DNA from: SIG299 sp964544055
Lineage (GTDB): Bacteria > Bacillota > Clostridia > Lachnospirales > Lachnospiraceae
Assembly: GCA_964544055.1 (NCBI GenBank)
Contig: CAZJAA010000015.1
Coordinates: forward strand, 1 to 59,685
DNA: 59,685 bases
Direction: 5' to 3'
The translations under genes and the position numbers were made by a program. Below the pieces are notes generated by a model that saw only the letters and a list, made by a program, of their open reading frames with translations, had not been told where the DNA came from and searched no databases. This document shows, piece after piece, positions 52,173-59,584 of this stretch (the stretch's first letter is position 1; every line of letters starts with the position of its first letter).

Positions 52173-52346
52173 TTTGTTTCTTTGGTCGTGTTTGCGACAA
52201 AGTCGTTTAAGAATGAAGAACCGTGCGAAGCATAAGCGTGGCAGCGTACGCTTCGTATGGCTCTTTGTGCTGAGAACGTCACAAAGAGCTGTGATGCGAC
52301 ACCGGAAATCGTCTGTGCAGATTTCTGATGCGCTTCCACAAACAAA
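52173..52346. repeat. Branched palindromic element before uppP
   Basis: Short outer arms TTTGTTT (52173-52179) and AAACAAA (52340-52346) enclose four hairpins: CTTTGGTCG/CGACAAAG (52180-52202), CGAAGC/GCTTCG (52226-52255), GCTCTTTGTG/CACAAAGAGC (52260-52289, ten perfect pairs) and GAAATC/GATTTC (52305-52325). It fills the gap between ddh and uppP. No coding sense is seen; the frame open through it is accidental. Confidence 0.75.
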
Positions 52347-52371
52347 AAACGTTCTTGGAATGGGGATAACA

Positions 52372-53199
52372 ATGGATTTTTTAGAAATGTTAAAAGTAAT
52401 TTTTCTCGGAATTGTGGAAGGAATTACTGAGTGGCTTCCAATCAGTTCCACAGGGCATATGCTTCTGGTGGACGAATTTATCAAGCTTGATATGAGTGAG
52501 GAATTTAAAGAAATGTTCTTCATTCTGATTCAACTGGGAGCGATTCTTGCGGTAATCCTTCTGTTCTGGGGCAAAATGTGGCCGTTCCAGATAAAGGATA
52601 AGACGAAGCCGGTCATTGTAAAGGAAACATTTTCTATCTGGTTTAAGGTGGTAGTGGCATGCATTCCGGGTGCCATCGTAACGATTTTGTTCGATGATTA
52701 TGTGGAAGCAAATTTTCAGAAGCCGCCGGTCATTGCAGCTGCACTGATTTTTTATGGTGTTGCGTTTATTCTTATCGAAAAGTGGAATAAAAACAGAACA
52801 CCGAAGATTGCAGGACTTTCGGACATTACTTATAAAACAGCATTACTTATTGGTCTGTTTCAAGTGCTTTCCATCGTGCCTGGCACTTCCCGCTCAGGAG
52901 CTACCATCATTGGAGCATTGCTGATTGGGGTATCCAGAGTGGCAGCAGCAGAATTTACGTTCTTTCTGGCAGTACCTGTTATGCTTGGAATGAGTGCGTT
53001 AAAACTTTTGAAATTTGGCTTTTCGTTTACCGGAACAGAGCTTGCTGTTTTAGTACTTGGTATGGCAACCGCATTTTTTGTGTCGGTGGTAGTGATTAAA
53101 TTTTTAATGAGTTACATAAAAAAGAAAGATTTTACGTTGTTTGGCTGGTACAGAATTGTGCTGGGACTTGTTATCATCGTATATACATTGGTAAAATAA
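52372..53199 (+). CDS. uppP: Undecaprenyl-diphosphatase (UppP/BacA)
   Basis: 275 residues with about eight hydrophobic segments. GITEWLPISSTGHMLL and VPGTSRSGATI are the two catalytic family motifs. The enzyme recycles undecaprenyl pyrophosphate to the monophosphate carrier for cell-wall synthesis and can give bacitracin resistance. The ATG at 52372 matches the family start (MDFLEMLKVIFLGIVEG) and has GGGG 8 bases upstream. A frame open back to 52174 through the palindromic element is not accepted. Terminator follows. Confidence 0.94.
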   Translation: MDFLEMLKVIFLGIVEGITEWLPISSTGHMLLVDEFIKLDMSEEFKEMFFILIQLGAILAVILLFWGKMWPFQIKDKTKPVIVKETFSIWFKVVVACIPGAIVTILFDDYVEANFQKPPVIAAALIFYGVAFILIEKWNKNRTPKIAGLSDITYKTALLIGLFQVLSIVPGTSRSGATIIGALLIGVSRVAAAEFTFFLAVPVMLGMSALKLLKFGFSFTGTELAVLVLGMATAFFVSVVVIKFLMSYIKKKDFTLFGWYRIVLGLVIIVYTLVK

Positions 53200-53211
53200 T
53201 GACGGAATTTA

Positions 53212-53242
53212 AGGCGTTGCTTCATTGGCAGCGTCTTTTTTT
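53212..53242 (+). terminator. Rho-independent terminator after uppP
   Basis: GGCGTTGC (53213-53220) pairs with GCAGCGTC (53228-53235, with G-U pairs), followed by seven T. Confidence 0.85.
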
Positions 53243-53331
53243 CCATTTCATTTTTGAATTTATTAAAGTTTTGACTGAAATAAAAGGTTAAGCGGAAACT
53301 TTAAAATTAAAGTATTTTGTGAAAAAAACAG

Positions 53332-53360
53332 TTGGAAAACAGGAAAAGATGTGGTATGAT
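53332..53360 (+). promoter_or_regulatory. Promoter of araA with a two-hairpin leader
   Basis: TTGGAA (53332-53337), 17-base spacer, TATGAT (53355-53360), start near 53367. The leader then contains GGAGTAAA/TTTACTCC (53370-53393) and a longer hairpin GTACT..CGGAAT/ATTCCG..AGTAC (53400-53439), before AAGGAGG at about 53452. Confidence 0.7.
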
Positions 53361-53464
53361 ACTTACAAAGGAGTAAAAAAGACGATTTACTCCGCCAGTG
53401 TACTCTCGGAATTTTCAGAATGGAGTATTCCGGAAGTACAGCGCAAATAAAAAGGAGGATTACC

Positions 53465-54961
53465 ATGTTAGCAACAAAGAATTATAAGTTCTGGTTTTGT
53501 ACAGGTTCCCAGGATCTGTATGGTGAGGAATGTCTTGCAAACGTAGCAGAGCATTCCAAAATTATCGTAGCAAAATTAAATGAGTCCGGCATACTTCCGT
53601 TTGAGGTTGTCTGGAAGCCAACCTTGATTACCAACGAACTCATCCGCAAAACCTTTAACGAGGCAAATAATGACGAGGAATGTGCCGGTGTTATCACCTG
53701 GATGCACACGTTTTCCCCGGCAAAGTCCTGGATTTTAGGCTTGCAGGAGTACAGAAAGCCATTGCTTCACTTGCATACCCAGTTCAACGAAGAAATTCCT
53801 TATGACACCATCGATATGGATTTCATGAACGAAAACCAGTCTGCCCATGGCGACAGAGAATACGGTCACATTGTAACAAGAATGGGAATTGAGCGTAAGG
53901 TTATCGTTGGCCACTGGTCCGATAAAAACGTGCAGGAAAGAATTGCTTCATGGATGAGAACTGCCATTGGTGTTATCGAAAGCAGCCATATCCGTGTTAT
54001 GCGTGTTGCAGACAATATGAGAAATGTTGCAGTGACCGAAGGTGACAAGGTAGAGGCACACCTAAAATTCGGCTGGGAAATCGATGCCTACCCGGTCAAT
54101 GAAATCGCAGAAAGTGTTGCGGTTGTTTCTGATGCAGACACCAATGCTTTGGTAGAAGAGTATTATTCTAAGTATGACATTTTGTTAGAGGGCAGAGATC
54201 CGGAAGAATTTAAGAGGCACGTTGCAGTTCAGGCTAAGATTGAGCTTGGTTTTGAGCGTTTCTTAGAGGAAAAGAATTATCATGCCATTGTTACCCATTT
54301 TGGTGATCTTGGCTCTTTACAGCAGCTTCCGGGTCTTGCCATCCAGAGATTGATGGAAAAAGGCTATGGTTTTGGTGGGGAAGGTGACTGGAAGACGGCT
54401 GCCATGGTGCGTCTGATGAAGATTATGACACAGGGCGTAAAGAATGCCAAGGGTACTTCTTTCATGGAAGATTACACCTACAACTTTGTCAAGGGTAAGG
54501 AAGGCATTCTGCAGGCACACATGTTAGAGGTATGTCCGACGATTGCGGACGGTCCTATCAGTATCAAGTGTCAGCCACTCTCTATGGGTGACAGAGAAGA
54601 CCCAACCAGACTTGTATTTACCTCCAAGGAAGGTCACGGTATTGCCTGCTCCTTAATCGACCTGGGCAACCGTTTCCGTCTTATCATTAATGATGTAGAC
54701 TGCAAGAAGGTAGAAAAGCCGATGCCAAAGCTTCCGGTTGCTACCAACTTCTGGACACCACAGCCGGATTTATATACCGGTGCAGAAGCATGGATTTTAG
54801 CAGGCGGCGCACATCATACCGCATTTTCCTATGACCTGACCGCAGAACAGATGGGTGACTGGGCAGCAGCTATGGGTATTGAGGCTGTTTTCATTGATAA
54901 AGATACGACGATTCGCCAGTTTAAGAATGAATTGAAGTGGAACAGTATCTGTTATAGATAA
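53465..54961 (+). CDS. araA: L-arabinose isomerase
   Basis: 498 residues; converts L-arabinose to L-ribulose in the cytoplasm. NYKFWFCTGSQDLYGEECL, ITWMHTFSPAKSWI, LHLHTQFN and EVCPTIADG are family blocks, and the catalytic Glu residues and the His ligands lie in the usual order. Codon use is biased like the solute-binding lipoprotein, suggesting high expression. AAGGAGG lies 6 bases before the ATG at 53465; an in-frame ATG at 53420 falls inside a leader hairpin. No araB or araD is adjacent. Confidence 0.96.
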   Translation: MLATKNYKFWFCTGSQDLYGEECLANVAEHSKIIVAKLNESGILPFEVVWKPTLITNELIRKTFNEANNDEECAGVITWMHTFSPAKSWILGLQEYRKPLLHLHTQFNEEIPYDTIDMDFMNENQSAHGDREYGHIVTRMGIERKVIVGHWSDKNVQERIASWMRTAIGVIESSHIRVMRVADNMRNVAVTEGDKVEAHLKFGWEIDAYPVNEIAESVAVVSDADTNALVEEYYSKYDILLEGRDPEEFKRHVAVQAKIELGFERFLEEKNYHAIVTHFGDLGSLQQLPGLAIQRLMEKGYGFGGEGDWKTAAMVRLMKIMTQGVKNAKGTSFMEDYTYNFVKGKEGILQAHMLEVCPTIADGPISIKCQPLSMGDREDPTRLVFTSKEGHGIACSLIDLGNRFRLIINDVDCKKVEKPMPKLPVATNFWTPQPDLYTGAEAWILAGGAHHTAFSYDLTAEQMGDWAAAMGIEAVFIDKDTTIRQFKNELKWNSICYR

Positions 54962-54991
54962 AAAGAAGCTTCGGAATGTTTCAGCAATAAC

Positions 54992-55075
54992 AAGAACAAA
55001 GAAATCTTCCCCGCACTCCTCGGCTGATGCGTTGCATCACCGAAAGTCGCAGCATGGGAAGATTTTTTTGTTCTT
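54992..55075. terminator. Long hairpin after araA, with an internal hairpin
   Basis: The left arm 54992-55011 (AAGAACAAAGAAATCTTCCC) pairs at 19 of 20 positions with 55056-55075, which includes a T-run. The loop holds CGGCTGATGC/GCATCACCG. It lies 30 bases after araA and may end it, and possibly also the converging ECF gene. Confidence 0.75.
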
Positions 55076-55144
55076 ATAATATAAGCTGTAAATTTAGAAG
55101 ATTCTTTGTTACCTTGGAATGCGGTGTTGCATCACCGAAAGTCG
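55031..55144 (+). repeat. Direct repeat pair around the end of araA and folT
   Basis: The 19-mer GTTGCATCACCGAAAGTCG occurs at 55031-55049, inside the araA hairpin loop, and at 55126-55144, ending at the stop codon of the ECF gene. The two are 95 bases apart and identical. Confidence 0.9.
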
Positions 55145-55903
55145 TTAGTGTCTGTCGATATCTGGCAGGAGAAACCGTTTTAACTGACAGAAAAGCTTTA
55201 ATAGTACAAAGTGTACTACCGTATCAACCGGAATCTGAATCAGATTTTTGATGACGCGTGCCGGAAGAATGGAAAGGAAAGCTTTTCCGGTCAGCATAGA
55301 GCTCCATAGTGTATTCATTCCGATGTTGCAAAGGATTTTTACCAAAGCATTGGCAACAAAAATCAGGAGCAGTGCTTTCAGATTTGTTAAAAACCAGTAC
55401 ACGAGCCGGTCTGTGGTGCCGGAAACCTCAGAGGTGATTTTGTAAGGCTTTTTAATTTGTAAGTGGTAATAAAAGCAACCGTAAATGAGACCGCTTGTCA
55501 TGGCAGTTAAAACGTAGCCGAAAAAGAAGCCGCCGTCCGGTTTGATTAAAAATTTTAAAATGTCCAGTAAACCGCCGAAAAAACAGCCAACGACAGGACC
55601 AAACATAAAATCAACGAGACGGTTTGGCAGACCGGAAAAACCTACTTTGATGGTAGGGGTAATATAAAAGGATATGGTGTAGCTGAGAATAATGGACAGT
55701 GCCGCCATCATGGCGCAGAGGACAAGCGTGTGCGTGTTTTTGAACTCCATGGCGGATTCCTGAAACATCTGGAAAAAATTTTTTACTCTGGTTCCAATGC
55801 GGATAAGTAATCCTTGTTTCTTTGTTGACTCCGTAAACGTATGGGAAAAATTTTTGCCATGGGAAGTGTGTTTGTTTGCAGTGCTGTTTTCTTGCTTTGA
55901 CAT
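55145..55903 (-). CDS. folT: Folate-type ECF transporter S component
   Basis: 252 residues. A charged N-terminal extension (1-50) is followed by six spans (about 57-245). ALSIILSYTISFYITPTIKVGFSGLPN and FMFGPVVGCFFGGLLDILKF are typical of FolT-like S components (given as shorter motifs: TIKVGFSGLPN; GPVVGCFFGGL). It would bind folate and join a shared energy-coupling module. AAAGGAGGAG lies 8 bases before the ATG. The THF riboswitch upstream supports the folate assignment strongly. The gene ends at the 19-mer repeat shared with the araA hairpin. Confidence 0.9.
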   Translation of the reverse strand: MSKQENSTANKHTSHGKNFSHTFTESTKKQGLLIRIGTRVKNFFQMFQESAMEFKNTHTLVLCAMMAALSIILSYTISFYITPTIKVGFSGLPNRLVDFMFGPVVGCFFGGLLDILKFLIKPDGGFFFGYVLTAMTSGLIYGCFYYHLQIKKPYKITSEVSGTTDRLVYWFLTNLKALLLIFVANALVKILCNIGMNTLWSSMLTGKAFLSILPARVIKNLIQIPVDTVVHFVLLKLFCQLKRFLLPDIDRH

Positions 55904-56032
55904 AAAAAAACTCCTCCTTTGTGCAGCTTCGTTGGTCTACATCATGGAGAAGTAATGAAGAAAGAACAGGAATCTGCTGATCGGTTGGTTTGTTACATTG
56001 GCTGGCAAATTCTGGTTTTCATCCATGTATGT

Positions 56033-56131
56033 AGCAGCGGGATGCGAACCCTATACCGCAAGCGGGTGCTTTTCGTCCGGGTGACAACTCCCTGTTCATC
56101 CGGCACTTAACGCATAAGATTCTACTCTGCA
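56033..56131 (-). promoter_or_regulatory. Tetrahydrofolate (THF) riboswitch upstream of folT
   Basis: Read on the minus strand: GCAGAGTAGA, GCGTTAAGTG, GGGAGTTGTC, ACGAA, a GC..GCGGT segment and GCATCCCGCTGC. These match the conserved blocks of the THF riboswitch in order and spacing. A TATACT (complement of 56149-56154) lies 18 bases upstream as a likely -10, with a weak -35. No clear terminator lies between aptamer and gene, so control may act on translation or via the 55904-56032 stretch. The 313-base gap holds no gene. Confidence 0.93.
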
Positions 56132-56216
56132 GATTTTTTATGATAAAAAGTATAGCAGATTTTAATGAAAAGTAAAGTACTTTTTTGAAGTGATGTATTA
56201 AAATATTTGCTATGTT

Positions 56217-57479
56217 TTATAAGTCCGGATAATGAATGCCGGTTTCAGATGAACGATAGCAGCCTTCACTTTCTTCAGTAAAAGTCAGACCATAGCTTTC
56301 ACAGTAGCTGTTTAATTTGTTTATGATGCGTTCTGCATTTTCTCCAAACTGCGGTGTTGGACGGTAATCATTATATTCTGAAACGGAAGATACACTGCAA
56401 GGAATAATGTGGATGGATGTTTCTTCTGTGTTTCTTTGATAATCCGTAAAAGAAAATGTGCACTGAAAAATCATGGTATCTTTATCCCGTGGATTCGTAT
56501 TGCCGCCAAAGCAAAAATTGCCAAGGCTGTAAACAATGTAGGTATCCTTGTATTTTTCAATTGCCTGCAGGACGTGAGGGTGATGTCCAAGAACCAAATC
56601 AGCCCCATGGTCAACGGCATAATGGGCAAGGATGGTCTGCTCATCATCCAGTACGGAGGTGGCCTCGGTACCCCAGTGGAAAGAGGTGAAAATCAGGTTT
56701 GCGCCTTGTTCCTTAGCCTGGGCAAGCGTGGTGTCCAGCAGTGCCTTGGAACCGTCAATGCCATTTTGGGCAACAAAAATGGAAATCATGGCAATTTTGA
56801 TATCCTTGATGGTTGTGTAGCTGACGAGATCTTCATAAGCGAACAGGATGCCGGCTTCGGTAAGGACTTCTCTTGTGTCCTCATGACTGACTTGTCCATA
56901 ATCACTGCTATGGTTATTTGCGAGAGAAACTGCTTCAACAGAGCCTTCAGTCAAAATATTGACATAAGAACGTGCTCCGCGAAAGGCGAATTTTTTGTCG
57001 CAGCGCGTGCCGCGGTCGGATAAAACTCCTTCCAGATTAACCAGAGTTAAATCGTCAGTACCGAAGTAAGGAAGCACGTTAGAAAAAAAGTACGAATCAT
57101 CCTGTACGTTATCGTACATTTTGTAAAAATTCCGGAAAGCCGGCTGATTGATTACATCACTACCGAGAGTTACATCTCCTGCGAAAGAACAGGTAATGGC
57201 AGTAAGCACCGGCGTTGGTGTTAGTGTTGGTGTTGCGGTTGGAGAAGGAATTTCCGTAACAGTCGGGAAAGGGGTTACTGTCTGGGATGGCAGAAGGTCT
57301 GTATCCGAAGCTACGGTATTGCCAGAAAGATTGTCTGGATTATCCGGGGTTTGGGAGCCGGAAGTCTCAGGTGTACCTGCTGCCGGGACAATATCAGTTG
57401 AAGTGGCTGTGTTACAACTGCTAAAGGCAGACAGAACACAGAGCATAAGAAATAAAATGATATATTTTTGATGATACAT
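56217..57479 (-). CDS. CapA/PgsA-type metallophosphatase-like lipoprotein
   Basis: 420 residues. The signal peptide ends in SAFSSC, so it is a lipoprotein, followed by a Ser/Thr/Pro-rich linker (about 25-90). The CapA domain (about 95-370) contains FAGDVTLGSD, SLANNHSSDYG, FTSFHWGTEATS and LGHHPHVLQ, the metal-binding blocks of the poly-gamma-glutamate capsule CapA family. No capB or capC is adjacent, so capsule synthesis is unproven. AAAAGGAG lies 7 bases before the ATG at 57479, better than upstream in-frame ATGs. Confidence 0.88.
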   Translation of the reverse strand: MYHQKYIILFLMLCVLSAFSSCNTATSTDIVPAAGTPETSGSQTPDNPDNLSGNTVASDTDLLPSQTVTPFPTVTEIPSPTATPTLTPTPVLTAITCSFAGDVTLGSDVINQPAFRNFYKMYDNVQDDSYFFSNVLPYFGTDDLTLVNLEGVLSDRGTRCDKKFAFRGARSYVNILTEGSVEAVSLANNHSSDYGQVSHEDTREVLTEAGILFAYEDLVSYTTIKDIKIAMISIFVAQNGIDGSKALLDTTLAQAKEQGANLIFTSFHWGTEATSVLDDEQTILAHYAVDHGADLVLGHHPHVLQAIEKYKDTYIVYSLGNFCFGGNTNPRDKDTMIFQCTFSFTDYQRNTEETSIHIIPCSVSSVSEYNDYRPTPQFGENAERIINKLNSYCESYGLTFTEESEGCYRSSETGIHYPDL

Positions 57480-57515
57480 GATGCATCTCCTTTTCATAAG
57501 CATTGTTTTATCTGT

Positions 57516-57544
57516 ATTCTAATGCTTTGAAACAGAATTAGCAA
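57516..57544 (-). promoter_or_regulatory. Promoter of the CapA-like gene
   Basis: On the minus strand: TTGCTA (complement of 57539-57544), 17-base spacer, TAGAAT (complement of 57516-57521). Start near 57509, 30 bases before the gene. Confidence 0.65.
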
Positions 57545-57571
57545 GAAGAAAAGGAAAATATTTCATAAAAA

Positions 57572-58381
57572 TTATTTATCAAGTCTTGTAAACAAATCTG
57601 CCTTGATAAGTACCGGCCGTAAAGCCAGATATAAAAGAATGGCACATAGAAGGGAAAGCAGGGCATTGACAGCGGTAGTCAGTGTGGCAATTTTTGCCAG
57701 TGCTTTAGAAGCATCCTGTGGAATACCAAATAGGTACCTTTTGTAGAAATATCCAACCAGAGGATCGGCAACTACGTTAAATAAAAGTCCTGTGGCTGCA
57801 GAAACGGTTGTGGCAACGGTAAGCTTTTTCTTGTCCGTTATTTTTGTCAGGTGGAAGCAGTTGTGCGCCACAAAACCGGTAATCAAACCAATGCAGAGCT
57901 TTATGAAAAAGGTTTTTGGCGCACTGGTAACATAAATAGTTGTAAGGTCTGCCATGGTCAGACCAAGTGCACCAGCCATACCGCCGAGCGAACCGCCAAG
58001 CAAAAGAGCAGCAAGTACAACGAAAGTGTTTCCGAGGTGAAATGCAGTGGAACCGCCTGGCAGATTGATATCAATTTTAAAGTAAGTAAACATGACATAG
58101 GAAAGTGCTGCAAACAAAGCTGCCTGAGCAATACGTTTCACCTGTTCCGAAGAAGTGTACACAATTGCCTGTTCCTTTTTATGCAGGCGGTAAAGACTGC
58201 TGAGGCAAAGAACAAGACCAATGAGCAGAGCAAAAATTCCCCATAAAATCAATGGAAAGAAGGAATCCTCTCCGTTGATTTTTTCTGTTGGCGTATAGCT
58301 CTGAAATCCGACAATGCTTAAAATAAGTCCGGCAAGTGTGAGTGTAGCACCGATAATCGGTTGCATCAGATGTTTTTTCAT
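57572..58381 (-). CDS. ECF transporter S component, probable pyridoxine type
   Basis: 269 residues. Two N-terminal spans (about 8-65) precede a six-span S-component core (about 85-260) containing AALFAALSYVMFTYFKI and PGGSTAFHLGNTFVVLAALLLGG (seen as LGNTFVVLAALLLGG). S components with this LPGG..HLGN block take up vitamin precursors. The ATG at 58381 overlaps the stop of pdxK (ATGA), and GGAGG lies 11 bases upstream. The tight coupling to a pyridoxal/pyridoxamine kinase suggests vitamin B6 uptake. The energy module must be encoded elsewhere. Confidence 0.82.
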   Translation of the reverse strand: MKKHLMQPIIGATLTLAGLILSIVGFQSYTPTEKINGEDSFFPLILWGIFALLIGLVLCLSSLYRLHKKEQAIVYTSSEQVKRIAQAALFAALSYVMFTYFKIDINLPGGSTAFHLGNTFVVLAALLLGGSLGGMAGALGLTMADLTTIYVTSAPKTFFIKLCIGLITGFVAHNCFHLTKITDKKKLTVATTVSAATGLLFNVVADPLVGYFYKRYLFGIPQDASKALAKIATLTTAVNALLSLLCAILLYLALRPVLIKADLFTRLDK

Positions 58382-59238
58382 AATAGAGTGTTCCTCCATG
58401 GTGTCTGTTTGTGTGTTAAATTTCCAAGCAACGGCTCAAAATATACACCGTCTGTGACTGGAATTTGGTATTCCTCCGTGCAGAGAATGGCATCCTTTAC
58501 AAATTGTCCTGCCATGGCCACAGAATCTGCAAATGGAATGTCATGGACGGCATTGGAAGCAATAATAGCAGCAAATACGTCACCGGTACCGGAGCGTTCG
58601 GTTCCGATTTTTTTCTGCCTTTGCATAGTGATTTTGGTGGGTGCTTCATAAATCAGATTAATCAGTTCCTTTCCGGATGTAATGCCGGTGATTACAATCT
58701 GCTTTGCCGGGTACTGTGCCAGATGCTTGGCCAGTTCGTGAAGCTCACTTTCTGTCCAGTCGCCGGAATGATAAGGAATGTCTGTCAAAATGCAGGCTTC
58801 GGTTAAATTTGGCGTTAAAATGTGGGCATAGCAGGCAAGGTCTTTCATGGCTTCACACATTTCTTTGGTATAAACGGAGTAGAGGCGTCCATGATCTCCT
58901 ATGACAGGATCAAGGATAACCTTTGTGTTTGCGGTGGAAAATTCGGTAATCAGCCGCTTTACCAGCTCAATCTGCTCCAGAGAGTTTAAAAAACCGGAGA
59001 GAATGCCGTCAAAGGTAAGGCCAAGTTTTTTCCAGTAATCCAGATATTCCGGAAGCACGGAAGATAAATCTTTCTTGAAAAACTGCGTAAACCCCGGATG
59101 GTTGGAGAACAGAGCAGTAGGTACCGGACAACACTGGATTCCCATGGCGGAAATGACCGGGACGGTAACTGCCAGAGACGATTTTCCAAAGCCGACAACG
59201 CCATTGACCGCAGCAATTTTTGGTATTGTATTATGCAT
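58378..59238 (-). CDS. pdxK: Pyridoxal/pyridoxamine kinase
   Basis: 286 residues of the ribokinase-like superfamily. It begins IPKIAAVNGVVGFGKSSLAV, has SGFLNSLEQI, ILDPVIGDHGRLYS, ILTPNLTEACILT and the nucleotide-binding end GTERSGTGDVFAAI. It phosphorylates pyridoxal, pyridoxine or pyridoxamine. GSGDxF/GTGDVF with Asp is the catalytic motif. AAGGA lies 13 bases before the ATG. It leads an operon with the downstream S component. Confidence 0.9.
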   Translation of the reverse strand: MHNTIPKIAAVNGVVGFGKSSLAVTVPVISAMGIQCCPVPTALFSNHPGFTQFFKKDLSSVLPEYLDYWKKLGLTFDGILSGFLNSLEQIELVKRLITEFSTANTKVILDPVIGDHGRLYSVYTKEMCEAMKDLACYAHILTPNLTEACILTDIPYHSGDWTESELHELAKHLAQYPAKQIVITGITSGKELINLIYEAPTKITMQRQKKIGTERSGTGDVFAAIIASNAVHDIPFADSVAMAGQFVKDAILCTEEYQIPVTDGVYFEPLLGNLTHKQTPWRNTLL

Positions 59239-59272
59239 AATGAAAATAGTTCCTTTCAGTACTGTTGGAGGT

Positions 59273-59301
59273 ATTGTAGTGCGAATTTGAGAATATTGAA
59301 A
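59273..59301 (-). promoter_or_regulatory. Promoter of the pdxK operon
   Basis: On the minus strand: TTTCAA (complement of 59296-59301), 17-base spacer, TACAAT (complement of 59273-59278). Start near 59266, 28 bases before the ATG. Confidence 0.6.
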
Positions 59302-59373
59302 TAACCAATTTGGTAAAAAATATTAATACCAGTTGCCTTGATACATCTGGTTTTGCATAGTTTAGCTCTGGCA

Positions 59374-59499
59374 GTTCAAAAGGTCGCACGACTTTGTCGC
59401 AGTAACATATTTGAACGAACTTCGCTTGGAAAAGCTTGCTTTTCACGGCTAAGTTTTGTGCAAATGTTTCCCATCACAACGTGATAGGACCTTTTGAAC
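59374..59499. repeat. Branched palindromic element upstream of pdxK
   Basis: Perfect 12-base outer arms, GTTCAAAAGGTC (59374-59385) and GACCTTTTGAAC (59488-59499). Inside are CGAC-TTT-GTCG (59389-59399), GAAAAGC/GCTTTTC (59429-59444) within a longer imperfect stem, and ATCAC-AAC-GTGAT (59473-59485). The fold is a three-armed cloverleaf. No coding sense is seen. Confidence 0.8.
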
Positions 59500-59548
59500 G
59501 GATAAAACTGCAAAATATGGAGGCGCAAACCACTTGTGCAAAATATGA

Positions 59549-59583
59549 AGAGAGTGCTCCAGTAAAGAAGCACTCTCTTTTTA
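59549..59583 (+). terminator. Rho-independent terminator with no upstream gene on its strand
   Basis: AGAGAGTGCT (59549-59558) pairs perfectly with AGCACTCTCT (59569-59578), followed by TTTTT. The nearest plus-strand gene is araA, over 4 kb upstream. The group II intron begins two bases after it. Confidence 0.9.
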
Positions 59584-59584
59584 C

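Noticed and set aside
52174..52371. A 66-codon N-terminal extension of UppP
   Set aside because: It runs through a palindromic element, and the family start and ribosome-binding site are at 52372.
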